A DNA stretch of 64,000 nucleotides from Diploptera punctata (GCA_030220185.1 JASPKZ010001598.1:1260501-1324500); one strand, 5' to 3'; positions 40,120 to 51,282 are shown, counted from the stretch's first letter. Numbers and translations: made by a program. Notes: a model not told the origin generated them from the sequence alone.

Positions 40120-40440
40120 TAAGAGGACAAAGAAGATTATCAAAATAGAATGGGAGAACTTTTGAAAGAAGAAGAGTATGAAAAAATTAAGAATGATCCC
40201 CTACCCAAAACCATAAAAAAGTAGAAAACTGTCTTAAAAATGTTAAAATTCTACCCGAGAAAGAAAAATTTCAATTAAAAGTGAGCAACCCAAAAACCTT
40301 AATATACATAGACTTCCAAAAATTCACAAACCTGGAAACAAAATGAGGCCAATAATTAACAAAATTTGATCACCAACCTACAACATTTCAAAATGGCTGA
40401 ATAATGAATTAAAAAAAACTATATTGAGGTAAGTTGATCA
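40120..40440 (+). pseudogene. Penelope-like element RT fragment
   Basis: Shifted frames read GELLKEEEYEKIKNDPLPKT and then LPKIHKPGNKMRPIINKI, a stop, SPTYNISKWLNNELKK. The LPKIHK-G-PLRPI and SPTYN-SK-L motifs characterise the N-terminal RT of Penelope-like retroelements, here with KMRPI. At least two shifts and a stop. The catalytic YADD and the GIY-YIG endonuclease are not present. Confidence 0.8.
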
Positions 40441-40514
40441 GACTGAAAATAATATAATTAAAATAACCTCAAAATATCACTTCCTAAAATTAAATAATAT
40501 TTTAAGAGGTGTTT

Positions 40515-40800
40515 CAGATCGATTATGTCTTTTGGATTTATGTTGCATCATTTTTGGGATTCTTGAATTATCCATTCTTTTTACATGGTCTAGCCAGTTT
40601 AATTTATATCTATTGAGATTTTCTTCTACTATTTCTATTTCTAATTGTTATAAAATGTCTTCGTTCTTTTTTCGATCTAAAAGAGTGTATCCTGCTGTCC
40701 TTCATAATAAGTTTCATTGCCGTTGCTTTGATTCTGCTCCTGTCTCTTTTTCTTAATGTCCTAATCTCACTCCCGTAATAAAAGGGAGGGTGATGCCAAA
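40515..40800 (-). pseudogene. LINE C-terminal fragment
   Basis: Minus strand: YYGSEIRTLRKRDRSRIKAT, AMKLIMKDSRIHSFRSKKER, then after a shift RYKLNWLDHVKRMDNSRIPK and MMQHKSKRHN. The YGSE--TL ... LNW-DHVKRM order is LINE-typical. It ends toward the Penelope-like fragment. Confidence 0.7.
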
Positions 40801-40854
40801 ATATTAAATATTTTTATTCTTGTGGATTTTAGTACTAATTTAACTTTTAATGTA

Positions 40855-40944
<90 letters not shown>

Positions 40945-40945
40945 C
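40855..40945. repeat. (ATT)n microsatellite
   Basis: About 85 bases with one phase break near 40902. Confidence 0.95.
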
Positions 40946-41062
40946 TAAGATTTGTGTAAATTTGGTAATCAAACATATAATTATTATTATACAATTGTAA
41001 TATATTCAATTAGATATAAATTAATTGATTAATTAATTAATTAATTTACATATATTGGATAA

Positions 41063-41372
41063 GGATTCCATCCCCGGTCGGGGCTGTTTTTCTGGGTGAG
41101 GTTTTTATCGGTGTTTTTCCTCACCTGTAAGACAAATGTCAGGAAAACTTTAAGGCCCTAACGGTCCCCGAAATCATATGACCATGATCATCATCCTTAT
41201 CATTATCATCATCCTTATCATTATTATCATCTTCGCCATCATCATCCTTCACCGGTGTGGAAAGCAACGGGAAGCTCCACACCTACAATTCCCTAGTAAA
41301 GTTGCAAGCTTAGCATGATAATGCTATGATTGCAGTGAAGGATCTGCCTTCGGGCAGAATTACTATGGATGG
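41063..41372 (+). mobile_element. SINE-A, 5'-truncated copy with 11-bp target duplication
   Basis: Begins at box B (TTCCATCCCCGGTCGGGG) and runs through GGTGAGGTTTTTATCGG, the ATC-rich tract, CACCGGTGTGG and CTGCCTTCGGGCAG to ATGGATGG. ATATTGGATAA occurs at 41052-41062 and 41373-41383, a perfect duplication. Loss of box A means it cannot be transcribed from its own promoter. Confidence 0.9.
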
Positions 41373-41389
41373 ATATTGGATAAAATATT

Positions 41390-41930
41390 ACTAAAAAGCC
41401 TCTGAAAAAAATATATATATTCTTTCCGTCCGAGTTGAGGATATTATTAGCCTATATTATAGTTTGGTTAGGCCTAATTAACTCCCGCTTGGGAGCACAC
41501 TTCCTTCACGTGGGAATATAGCCTACGGATATTTTTTCTATTTTTTTCTCGCCTATAAGGCAGATATCGCGAAACTTTAAGCTTAAAATCTACCCGAACA
41601 TCTGAGAAATACAATCATCCATTTCACATTCGTCTAGTTTAGTATAAAATAATGTGTAAATGACGTGACTATCTTAAATAATGTTCGTGTTGTCTCGGAG
41701 ATGTCCTTGACATTGAGTTGATCACTCATCCAAAGAGAATATCCGTGTCATTATGTGGTCAAATCAGCAAGTGTGATGTAAAATTAAAAATCGTCTCCTG
41801 ACAGGTTGTGTATCTATAAGGCCGGTTGACATAGGACAAGTAGGCCTACCTATACCTAAAGGGAGAGATTGAACTCAGGTTAAGAGAGAGTCAGCAGTCG
41901 CAGATTTTTTTTCTTATAACAATCGTTCAG
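41390..41930. other. Unassigned sequence
   Basis: TAGGCCTA at 41470 and 41845; no recognisable element. Confidence 0.35.
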
Positions 41931-41933
41931 GAG

Positions 41934-43054
41934 GCTTTGACATGGAAAAGGTAGTAAGTCATAAAAGCGGATTTTACAGGGGAAGCAAAAAACAATTTTC
42001 CTCGACATTAATTTTAATATAATTTTGACACTACTAAATAAGAAATGTTATTTTCAAAATCCATAGTAGCTTTAAGATGTTAAATATAAAATTGGTACCT
42101 GGTAAGTCAGTCGTCCTCAACTAAATTATTAAACTTCATAATTATTCCAACATGGAGGCCATTCAAAAACAATGTTTCATCTTCTGCCTTTTAACTGGTA
42201 CTGATGGCGTTGTATAGGTTGTATAACGGATTTATGTCTGCGGGTGTGTTCTCAATGAGTAGGTATTTATTCTTTGCTTCTTTTAAAGTTTCTGAGAACA
42301 TAACCGCAGACATAAAGCCGTTATACAACCTATACAACACCATGAGTACCAGTTAAAATGCAGAAGATGAAACACTGTTTTCGAAAAGCCTACATATTAG
42401 AATAACTTGATGAAAATAATAATTTAGTTGAGGACGACTGACTTACCAGGTATTTTGTATTGTAAGCCCATGTTTTCCCTTTACAAAGATTTAGGCACTC
42501 TCCCCTACAGGGAAGAATTTGAACCATACTACTTTAGTTACACTTGTTTTCGTATAGATGCCATTTTTTAGTGGTACGTGGTCAGCGTTCCGCCTCATAG
42601 TGACATCAAGCAAACCAAGGTAGTACTAGGACGGGAAAATTCGGTAAATTTAGCTTAGAGGCCTTTTCATTAAGGCTTACGGATTTTTTACGAGCCTGAA
42701 AATCTTCAGACTCGGGACCCACGGCTTAAAGTCCCTCCCGGAGGACTTGCTCCTTGGATTCTTCCGTCCTAAAAATCCATCGACCCCGGCCGGGTTTGAA
42801 CCCGCGACCCTCGGGACCAGAGGCAAGGAGCATAACCACTAGTCCACCGCGGCTTACCAGGTACCAATTTTATATTTAATTTCTTGTTACTCAGCCTCAA
42901 CGGTGGTTTAATATGAATTTCAAAAGTGTTGATCATAGTAGATTTACAAAATATAATTAATTTTAAATATATTTTTAAAATGTAAAAATTATTTTTTGCT
43001 TCACCAGTAAAATTTGATTGTTATAACTTACTACCTTTCCCATGTCAACGCCTT
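41934..43054. mobile_element. Foldback DNA element with nested SINE
   Basis: Long inverted arms: GACATGGAAAAGGTAGTAAG at 41943 pairs with the right end around 43030 (CTTACTACCTTTCCCATGTC), AATATAAAATTGGTACCTGG at 42085 pairs with CCAGGTACCAATTTTATATT at 42857, and CTGGTAAGTCAGTCGTCCTC at 42101 pairs with GAGGACGACTGACTTACCAG at 42430. The loop is near 42275-42290. Without the inserted SINE the element is about 710 bp. No coding capacity seen. Confidence 0.85.
42453..42852 (-). mobile_element. tRNA-derived SINE inserted in the foldback arm
   Basis: The minus strand starts GCCGCGGTGGACTAGTGGTT (box A) and has CGCGGGTTCAAACCCGGCC (box B). The body runs left to about 42453. CTTACCAGGTA at 42442-42452 and 42853-42863 is an 11-bp target duplication located in the right arm of the foldback. 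It is a different family from SINE-A, -B and -D. Confidence 0.85.
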
Positions 43055-43204
43055 TAATCTCAGTATCGAGAAGTGACTTTGTAGGCTACCAAAGTATTTA
43101 ATCAAATTGCAAGGCGATCGATTTGAATCGGTAAGATGCAGAAGGAAAACATTTCATACAACACAATTTTGAGAAAAAAACTAACTTATAGAAAAATTGA
43201 TACA

Positions 43205-43535
43205 CTTTGCCTAACCGAGTGGTTTAGGCAAGGTACCTCGGCGCAGAACTACGGGACTTGCGTTAGTACGGGTCCCCACGGGGGAAGAAATGTTTTGATG
43301 GAATTTCGGCCAGTATGAACCGGTGCCCATCCAGAATCGTGCTGAAGTTTGGTAGCTACAATAAGTAGCTCCAGGTTGAGAAAAAAGTCATAACGAGTGG
43401 GGGCCCGATATGCTGACCACATGTCACTCCTACACGGGCTGTATGATTGTCTAAATCTGCGATTAACATGTGTGGATGTGAGGCTAGCAGCCGTCTGGTA
43501 AGTCAGATGCCTTCTATGCCTGTCGCATTAGAGTG
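43205..43535 (+). mobile_element. SINE-B, copy 2
   Basis: Head TAACCGAGTGGTTTAGGCAA retains box A. Box B is mutated (GTACGGGTCCCC). Body colinear with 10829-11150: TTTCGGCCAGTATG, TTTGGTAGCTACAATAAGTA, GATATGCTGACCACATGTCA, CAGCCGTCTGG and TTCTATGCCTGTCGC. Confidence 0.8.
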
Positions 43536-43555
43536 TTCTAGGAGAGAGGTACACT

Positions 43556-43632
43556 AACTAACTAACTCACTGGCACTATCGAACCCATAGGTTCATGGCC
43601 GCGCGGACATAAGCTCTCCATATATCCCTAAC
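43556..43632 (-). pseudogene. RTE-like 3' end scrap
   Basis: ACTAACTAACTAACTCACTG tail and CGAACCCATAGGTTCATGG to CATAAGCTCTCCATATAT match the last ~75 bases of the RTE-like element; strongly 5'-truncated. Confidence 0.85.
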
Positions 43633-43929
43633 ATTTTACCCCAGTTGAACCCATGTCCGCATTTCTGGACGGTTGTATATTTACGATGAAAGATCGTCAC
43701 TCCTTCGACCAATTTAATTTTTTCGTCTGGCTTATCACCTTCCACAAGTCCGGTATGGGTAAGCCTATCAGCAACAATGCTACCGCCGGCATAGCTCTCG
43801 GGATCATTTAAGTACGCAAGCCACTCAACTACGACAAATTACAGAAAAAGCTATTATTGGTGACTTGTAGAACTAAAATATGAAATATCCTCAACTCATG
43901 TCCAACTCAAGGTCGGATCGAGGGATGAA

Positions 43930-44220
43930 ATGAGAAGAAACCTCCTACATAGAAGTATTTGAATGACAAGTGTGCCGGCCGACCACGCCTGATGCACCAC
44001 CGCAGGGGTAGATGAACGAAATTAAATTGGATGGATAAGATGAGTATAGAGAAAAGCTGGAATGAAATTGTGGCAGGGGAAAACTGGAGAAAATCTCGAG
44101 AAAAACCTGCCCAAGCTCAGTTTTGTTTATCATGAAACCCACATGGAGTAATCGAGACTCGATCTCGGAACCCCAGCGGCATGAGGCGAACGTCTAAACG
44201 CTTGTACCACGGAGCCGCTT
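43930..44220 (-). mobile_element. Possible tRNA-derived SINE
   Basis: Minus strand AAGCGGCTCCGTGGTACAAG and, after GCCTCATGCCGC, CCGAGATCGAGTCTCGATTA give box A- and box B-like blocks at tRNA spacing. The 3' extent is uncertain. Confidence 0.4.
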
Positions 44221-44267
44221 ACTTGTAGAACTAGTTGAGGATAATATACTCCTCTTGTTACCAATTA

Positions 44268-44817
44268 CACTGGTCAACATGATTTTTGCCTCTTGAGTAC
44301 CAATAGTTGTATTTAATGCAGTTTTTGTGTCGTGTTTTCAAATATGTATTCGGAATTTCTCCATCACCCACAGTCTTTTTATTTCAATTTCAATTAATGG
44401 ATTTAAATATTCATTTTTTAATAAACGTTTTTTCGTCAATTTATCCATTGTAAAATAAAACCAATTGAGCTACGTAACTCAGGGGATTTTAGCTATGGAA
44501 AAGATATAAAAAGGCAAATGGAATCCTAATATGCTGGCCGATTATTGTTGGATCATCAAGAGGGATGCTCCACAGGCGAAATATAGCAGAAAATCGTCAT
44601 TTCTTACTTTCTAGGTGAGTCTGAATGTTAGAATATTGTACAGTTACGAATGTAGAAAATATAAAAGTGTTTGTAATTATAAATTCCTGTCTCTCGAAAA
44701 CCTTGCGTGATGGAGAAAACCGATGTCATATTTGAATTCAGGAGAAAAAATATACTATCAGAATCACATATTTTTCTTTCTGAGACATAAAAAAAGTTTA
44801 TTTTTTGTTGCTCAGTG
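44268..44817 (+). mobile_element. CACTG-ended DNA element, copy 2 (inverted relative to copy 1)
   Basis: Begins CACTGGTCAACATGATTTTT and ends TTTTTTGTTGCTCAGTG. It aligns end to end with 659-1193 in reverse complement with a few percent indels. Encloses a plus-strand peptide GKWNPNMLADYCWIIKRDAP then KYSRKSSFLTF with stop (about 44500-44620). Confidence 0.65.
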
Positions 44818-44980
44818 TAACATAGGCCTAATGCTCATTGCTATTTCATAATAAATGTCCAAAGAAGTTCGTGGAATATTTTCTTTTGCATCTTACCAGG
44901 GAAATATAAAACATATTTTTAAAAAAATTGTATTAATTACAATCAAATGTTTAATCAAAGTGTAAGCATAATATTTTTAA
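44818..44980. other. Unassigned AT-rich sequence
   Basis: Nothing recognisable apart from a TAGGCCTA at 44825. Confidence 0.3.
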
Positions 44981-44985
44981 ACATA

Positions 44986-45830
44986 AATTTACTTGAAAGG
45001 ATGGATTCAGTATTAATATCCCTAGCTCTGAATTAAATCACCATTTTTATTTCTGAATAGTTACAAAGCATGTTCAGTTCAGTTGTTCATGAGTTGTATC
45101 AGCAGACCACAACAATATAAATTTTTTGCGCGATAGTGCGTTTTGTCGCACTTACCAGCAATGGTGACCATTATTGAAAGTTCAACTTAAATAATTATAC
45201 CGTATTATTACATTTACACCCACGTGCGGGGAAGTTAAGCCACTGCCCTCTATGTATACTACGTACAATGTATATACAGAAAATATCCAAAAGGTAGTGT
45301 TAATATACATTATACGAAACAAATCACTGCATCTTAAATGAACTGAACTTCATTTGAAACAATATAAAACAATAAATACGTACTTGCGGCCATGTTATCA
45401 ATAATTGTTCTCAAGGCCTCCTGTTGTTTCAACTTATAAACATTGCCCACACTGTTAACGTCAGTCAGTTGTTTATAATGAACGCAAATATTTCCAACAA
45501 AGATGTTATTATTTTACTGTTATTTATTATTTTGAAAACACCATCGCGCAAAAAATAATGTACAACGCACGTTTGTGAAGTGTTTTACAGAATCTCGGAA
45601 ATTAAAAACCTCGCTATCGCTCAGTTTTTAAACATTTTTCCTCGATTGTGTTAAAACCGCTTCCCAACATCGCATCATAATATAATATTAAACATCAATT
45701 TACTTTAAAGGATTGATCCAGTATTAATATACCTAACTCTGAATTAAATCATCCATTTTTATTTCTGAATAGTTACAAAGCATGTTCAGTTCAATTCTTC
45801 AGGAGTTTTATCAGCAAACCACAGCAATAT
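44986..45830. repeat. Direct repeats flanking a TTTTTTGCGCGAT inverted-end segment
   Basis: About 140 bases at 44986-45118 are repeated at 45684-45830 (AGTATTAATATCCCTAGCTC versus AGTATTAATATACCTAACTC; TTTCTGAATAGTTACAAAGC in both). Between them, TTTTTTGCGCGATAGTG at 45124 is matched in reverse complement by CACCATCGCGCAAAAAATA at 45541, suggesting a roughly 435-bp MITE-like unit. No coding seen. Confidence 0.6.
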
Positions 45831-46424
45831 ATTCTTAAACCCCTTGTGTTCATTTAGAATACAGTATAGAAGAGGAAAAGAAATTGTATTGGCCACTGGC
45901 AAAACTGCCTGCTGACGAATGCCCTAGAAGGAATGGCCAATAGAAAGATGGTTAGAGGCAGAAAAAGACATTAGATGATAAACAATATTAAAATAAATCG
46001 TTAAAACTAAAAAAAACTTATAAGTGTACACGTGTCCATTGTTTAAAACAAGGTGGCCCAGTACCTATAAAGTAAGATTTTTATACATGTTTTATGTGCG
46101 GAGTTCATGTAGGAACAAAGCCGGCTGTTGCACACCCAACCGCGAACAGGCAAAATTCCGTGTGCCCGTTAGGTTATAAATGAAGAACCATGTATCAATT
46201 AAATTTATTACTTTTTTCAGAGTGTGATAACAGAGTGAATATTAATATGAAATAACTACGTACAGTTTCAAAATTTAACTCCAATAAGAAGTGGTGCCAA
46301 ATAATTTCCAACATGATACATTAGGGTAACTCCGATCAATACTAATTACCCCGTGTGGTAGAAGTGGCTCAGCATTTATCGAACGTTTCTAGTAAAAGAC
46401 CTACATGTTGTATTATCTTAATTT

Positions 46425-46737
46425 AAATCGAAATTAACTGCGGCAGAAATGAAATGTAAGAGAAGTACTGTAGGTTACTCAAGAACAGACCATAAAAGAA
46501 AGTCTGAGATTCTCAAAGAATTACAAACAGAATCAATCATGGAATATGTACAAAAATACAGAAACAACTGGAAATTTCACGTAAAAAGAATGGGCAGAAC
46601 AAGAATACCACGTCAAATCTTAAATTACCAGCCACCAGGCAAGAGATCTTTGGGCAGACCCTTCAAACATTGGATTGAGACCGTAACAGACCACTAGGTC
46701 TATCGCATGAAAGGAAGAAGAAGAAGAAGAAGAAGAA
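46425..46737 (+). pseudogene. LINE 3' end with GAA tail
   Basis: Reads KLTAAEMKCKRSTVGYSRTD, HKRKSEILKELQTESIMEYV, QKYRNNWKFHVKRMGRTRIP, RQILNYQPPGKRSLGRPFKH and WIETVTDH then stop. The tail is GGAAGAAGAAGAAGAAGAAG. This is the C-terminal block of a LINE, 5'-truncated. Confidence 0.85.
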
Positions 46738-47440
46738 AAAGAAATCCAAACTAAAGGATTTTTTTTCTTTTGCATGTCACTGAAAATGTTATATATGATC
46801 TTAACAGAGTTAAAATGAAGGAATGTTTTCCATGTTTTATTGTTGGGTGTAGATTATGTTAAGGTATAAAATGGATATCTCAGTTTGAAATGTCAAAAAA
46901 GCTGTAAGTTTTCCTTTTGCATCTCACTAATTCATTTCTACTTTATTTCTATAGTGTCCATCTTGGAAGTAGAAACTTTACACGTTTTGAGGGAAAGAAA
47001 CCCAGCTGTTGTAAAAATTAATCAAAGTTAGGGGATTGCGGCGAGGCAGGATCACGTAGTCGACTCGAATTACGCGAGAGGCGAAGCGAGAAACGAGACT
47101 GTTGGAAGGCAATTTGCCATAATGAGAAATTGTATTACTTCCTGTTGTTTACGTCGCAGATACTCCTTGCATTATGGGACAACACCACAATTACTGATCC
47201 CTTCTTTCTAACAATTGAAATCGGAAAACGCTTTCACGCCATCATCCAATCTTCTCGATAAATAAAACAAACCAACAACTTCCCGAAGAAAATAGAAGAC
47301 AATTTCATTGGAAATCGTAAAACACTGCCTCCTAGATAACTTATTTTATTGCCTGCATATTCAAGTAACTAATTAATTTTCTATCATTTGTTTGAACTAT
47401 ATCACGGATTTAGCGAATTAGTTCAAGAGGTAACCAACTT
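46738..47440. other. Unassigned sequence
   Basis: A GC-richer patch at 47035-47110 (GGCGAGGCAGGATCACGTAG; CGAGAGGCGAAGCGAGAAAC) stands out but has no recognised identity. Confidence 0.3.
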
Positions 47441-47797
47441 ACTTGCACTATCGAACTCGTAGGTTCATGGCCGCGCGGAGATAAGCTCTCCATACATCCC
47501 TTTCCTGAGCTATAGTTTTCCAATCATCCCCTGTATAATTTTCTTCAGTTAAATCATGATTAATGTTATTCTCCCACTTCATGATTAGTCTACCAAATGG
47601 TAGTTTTCCTTCTGGTTTTCCTACAAGAACCTTCCATACACCTCTTTCATCCTCCATATGTGCCACATGTCCCGCCCATCGTAGTCTACGAGACTTAACT
47701 GTTCTTATTATATCTGGTTTCCTATAAAGATTATGGAGTCTTCTCCATTCGCCTGTCTGTCAATCTCTCTTTGGTCCAAAAACTTTCCTAACAACTT

Positions 47798-47798
<1 letters not shown>
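47441..47798 (-). pseudogene. RTE-like LINE C-terminal copy
   Basis: Minus strand: KSRRLRWAGHVAHMEDERGV, WKVLVGKPEGKLPFGRLIMK, WENNINHDLTEENYTGDDWK and YLRAAMNLRVR. It is cut at ACTTTAT where an (AAT)n and a CR1-like 3' end begin. Confidence 0.85.
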
Positions 47799-47830
<32 letters not shown>

Positions 47831-48262
47831 TATAATAATAATAGCTATATTTTATCTGGGAGAATTAAGGCCTTAAGGCCTTGCTTACCACTCAATCGGG
47901 TTTAAAAAGATTGAAATGATTCTTACATCTAGTTAAATAAAAATAAATATTATGCAGTATGTCTACGACACAATTATCATTTACAAAATATTTTGAATTT
48001 AATCTAGCTTTAACAAATTAAATATAAAATATACAAGACGGAAAAAAAAGAAAAAAAAAGATGATTGAATAAATTAACTCTAGAGAAAAATTAATTATTA
48101 GACAACAAGTAGGCTAACTGTATAAGCGTGACTTAAAAGTGCCAAGTGTGAGGAAAACCCTGATATCTTGAGGAAGAAAATTCCAGGAGCGGGCATAGGC
48201 TACTGTGAAATAAGTAGAATAACAGGAAGTGGTATGAAGAGGGATTGTTAGCAGACTGAAAT
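47799..48262 (-). pseudogene. CR1-like LINE 3' end
   Basis: (AAT)n tail at 47799-47842, then the palindromic module (AATTAAGGCCTTAAGGCCTT at 47861), AT-rich 3' UTR, and the end of the frame SLYSYLLSNN-like region on the minus strand near 48095. A five-base GGCTA insertion at 48112-48116 interrupts the codons relative to the copy at 19520. Confidence 0.8.
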
Positions 48263-48352
48263 AAGGGGATGACAGGAAAACAACTCAGAATAGTAAAATA
48301 TTGAGAGCTTATGTCAGCGCGGCCTTGAACCTAAAGGTTCAATAGTGACAGT
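48263..48352 (+). pseudogene. RTE-like 3' end joined to CR1-like sequence
   Basis: ATAAGGGGATGACAGGAAAA leads into GAGAGCTTATGTCAGCGCGG, CCTTGAACCTAAAGGTTCAA and TAGTGACAG. The same join, including the upstream GAAGAGGGATTGTTAGCAG, recurs at about 49508-49635. Confidence 0.75.
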
Positions 48353-48355
48353 TTT

Positions 48356-49015
48356 TTAGTTGAGTAACACTACTAAATTGGGACTGGAAGTACATATCAG
48401 TAATACTAAATATATGGTCACACACAGATATACATTATATAATGGAAATGGACAGCTAATGACAAATGAGGGAATTTTCGAAAAAGTGGCTGAATTCAAA
48501 TACCTAGGAATAATAATCACGAATAGGAATGAGACGCACAAAGAAATTAAACATAGACTCAATTCTGGAAATGCATGCTATTAAGCATTACAGAGACTGT
48601 TGACGTCCCAACTCCTTTCAAAAAAACGTTAAACTGAAAATATATAAAACTATTATTCTACCAGTTATATTATATGGATGCGAAACATGGACTCTTTACT
48701 TTAAGGGAGGAAAGGAGATTACGAGTATTTGAGAATAAAGTTCTTATGAATTTTTTTTGGATCAAAGACAGATGAACAGACATGTGAATGGAGAAGACTA
48801 CATAACAGTGAACAGCATGACCTTAATAGGAAGCCAGATACAACAAGAAAAGTTAAGTCTCGTAGACTGCGATGGGCAGGATATATGGCATGAATGGGGA
48901 ATGAAAGACGTGCATGGAAGCTCCTTGTAGGAAAACCAGCGGAAAAACGCCCAGTTGGTAGACCAAGAATGAGGTGGAAGAATAACATTAACTATGATTT
49001 GAGGGAGGTTGATTA
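48356..49015 (+). pseudogene. RTE-like LINE RT C-terminal copy
   Basis: LGLEVHISNTKYMVTHRYTL, EKVAEFKYLGIIITNRNETH and, after shifts, YGCETWTL, RLRWAGYMA, WKLLVGKPAEKRPVGRPRMR. It ends at GAGGTTGATTATTA, joined directly to another copy. Confidence 0.85.
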
Positions 49016-49500
49016 TTAAACTTAAAATATATAAAACTACTCTTCTACCAGTTATACTATATGGATGCGAAACATGGACTCTTACTTTAGGGGAGGTATT
49101 TGAGAATAAAGTTCTTAGGAAAATTTTTGGTCCAAAGAGAGATGAACAGACATGTGAATGGAGAAGACTACATAACAATGAACTACATGGTATTTATAGG
49201 AAGCCAGATATAGGCCTAATAAGAACAGTTAAGTCTCGTAGACTGCGATGAGCAGGACATGTGGCACGAATGGGAATGGGGAATGAAAGACGTGCATGGA
49301 AGCTTCTTGTAGGAAAACCAGTTGGAAAACGCCCAGTTGGTAGATGAAGAATGAGGTGGGAGAATAACATTAACTATGATTTGAGGTAAGTTGATTATGC
49401 AGGAGATAATTGAAAAACATTAGCTCAGGATAGGGGTGTATGGAGAGCTTATGTCCGCGCGACCATGAACCTACGGGTTCGATAGTGCCAGTTAGTTAGT
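49016..49500 (+). pseudogene. RTE-like LINE C-terminal copy in tandem
   Basis: IKLKIYKTTLLPVILYGCET, WTLTLGEVFENKVLRKIFGP, KRDEQTCEWRRLHNNELHGI, then a GGCCTA insertion at 49213-49218 within the ATAATAAG segment, RRLR stop, and RAWKLLVGKPVGKRPVGR. The tail is CCAGTTAGTTAGTCAG. Confidence 0.85.
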
Positions 49501-49507
49501 CAGATTT

Positions 49508-49640
49508 GAAGAAGGATTGTTAGTAGGCTGTTATAAGGGGATGACAGGAGAAATGTCAGGATAGAAATATATGGAGAGCTTACGTCCGCGCGGCCATGAA
49601 CCTACGGGTTTAATATTGCCAGTTAGTTAGTTTTTTAGTT
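49508..49640 (+). pseudogene. Second copy of the CR1/RTE 3' end join
   Basis: GAAGAAGGATTGTTAGTAGG, ATAAGGGGATGACAGGAGAA, then GAGAGCTTACGTCCGCGCGG and CCAGTTAGTTAGTTTTTTAG. Order and junction are the same as at 48238-48352. Confidence 0.75.
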
Positions 49641-50222
49641 AGATGTTAAAGAGCTTTTTTTCAGGCTAGGTATTTTGCATTGCACAAATAATTATTTAAT
49701 CGCTGATCAGTTAACTTGATGGAATATTCAATGTAGCTATTGTTTGGGTGAGAAGCCAATCGTCTCATTGTTCTTGGGCTGTGGAGTTTAACAGAGTGAG
49801 TGAGAGAGCGAACTGTCTTCGCTCCACTGTGTAGCGGTAAAGATTTGATGCACGTTCTTTTGGCACCTTGCGCTGCCTTTGAAGTATAGGGCCGTATTAC
49901 CTGCTGCACACTACACCGACTTTTTTACTGCTCGGGAAAGAAGAGAAACGAAAAAATCAAACCAAGCTATTTTATATAAGAGCGGTAACTTTATGTGATG
50001 TTACTCTTGTATGTATGTGTGTAAAACCTTATTTATCATACTTAGGAGGCGTCCCAATGCGTGTCTGTGCTCACATTAATCAAACAGCTTTTAACAGTGG
50101 CGTCTCGTCCTTCTGGGCTTCCGAGGTTTTGCTCCAAAAAGAAAAATGTACTCATTATCAACAACTTCTTCTTATCAATACATAGGATCTTCCTCATGAT
50201 GATAAAAATGTATTATACACTA
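49641..50222. other. Unassigned sequence
   Basis: A minus-strand 82-codon frame (49661-49909) has no familiar motif and no second copy; not annotated as a gene. Confidence 0.3.
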
Positions 50223-50386
50223 TCATAAGTAATGCCACGAGTGATTTCAAAAAATTCATGACTCACGAAGTGAGGAGTGAATTTATCTAGAGAATTTGGA
50301 AATCAAGAGAGACATTTGTTAGGACTATTTAACGAATAAAATTAAGCTGTTTACTCACAAATCATTATTTAAATATCCATCGATCC

Positions 50387-50700
50387 ATCCAAAATAATTC
50401 TGCCCGAGGGCAGGTCTTTCGTTGCAATCATGCTATGCTTTGCAGCTTTACTAGGGAATTATAGGTGTGGTAGCTTCCCGTTGTTTTCCACGCCGGTGAA
50501 GGATGATGATGATAATGATAAAGATGACAGCCGGATGATTTTCGGGGAACGTTCGGCCCTATGTTTCGTGACATTTGTCTTACAGGTGAGGAAATACCCC
50601 GATAGAAACCTCACCCAGGAGCCTGTCCCGACCGGGAATCGAACCCGGGCCCGCTGCATGACAAGGCAGCACGCTACCTCTAGATCACAGCGGTGAACTG
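50387..50700 (-). mobile_element. SINE-A inside HP1
   Basis: Minus orientation: CACCGCTGTGATCTAGAGG head, box B GGGTTCGATTCCC, end CTGCCCTCGGGCAG (loop changed from TTCG to CTCG) and GGATGGATCGATGGA. AAATAT lies on both flanks and is present once in uninterrupted HP1 copies, so it is the likely target duplication. Confidence 0.85.
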
Positions 50701-50981
50701 TTCAAATATAGCTATTTTAAAATATTTATATATTTAATGTAAACGGCGATGTTTGAAAACAAATGAGAAACATTATTTTGTTCATCACTGCAACCACATC
50801 ATATTATTTATTGCTGAAGGATCGCAATATTGTAAGAATGCACCCTAGTGGAGAAATTTATGACCAACATTATAGGTTATTGATTAATTTCTGATGTCCT
50901 ATGATGTAAATGTGTCAATTATATTTTTCTGGAACGTAAATTCCTGGCAAATAATAGATTTAGGAAAGTGCAAACAGTGAA

Positions 50982-51006
50982 TTCTTTTTTTTTTTTTTTT
51001 TTTTTT
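50982..51006. repeat. Poly-T run
   Basis: 25 consecutive T in the long HP1 module; other long-module copies have 5-8 T here (6710, 62610). Confidence 0.95.
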
Positions 51007-51282
51007 GTGGTACAATCAATTGCTAGAAATGTTTTTATATTATATCCCGCAAGTACTATCTGCTAACATTCGTGCACTATATATACAATCTGGTAGCCAC
51101 ATTCAGTCACTGCAAAATAATGCTATGGCCTAATCAGAATGTTAAAAAGAGGAGCTTGATTTTAAAGTCATAAAATTAAATTGATAAAATTAAGGCGAAA
51201 CACGACTTTGATTGGTTGTAAATCAAAATTAATTTAATTGTGATTGGTCATTGACTCCCAATTGGGGGCACGAGTTAAATGG

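Noticed and set aside
41934..43054. Host hairpin RNA gene
   Set aside because: The shared arm core with another hairpin element and the MITE-like ends favour a foldback transposon; no evidence for processing.
47035..47110. GC-rich patch as a promoter or small RNA gene
   Set aside because: No TATA, initiator, box A/B or stable fold that I could support by eye.
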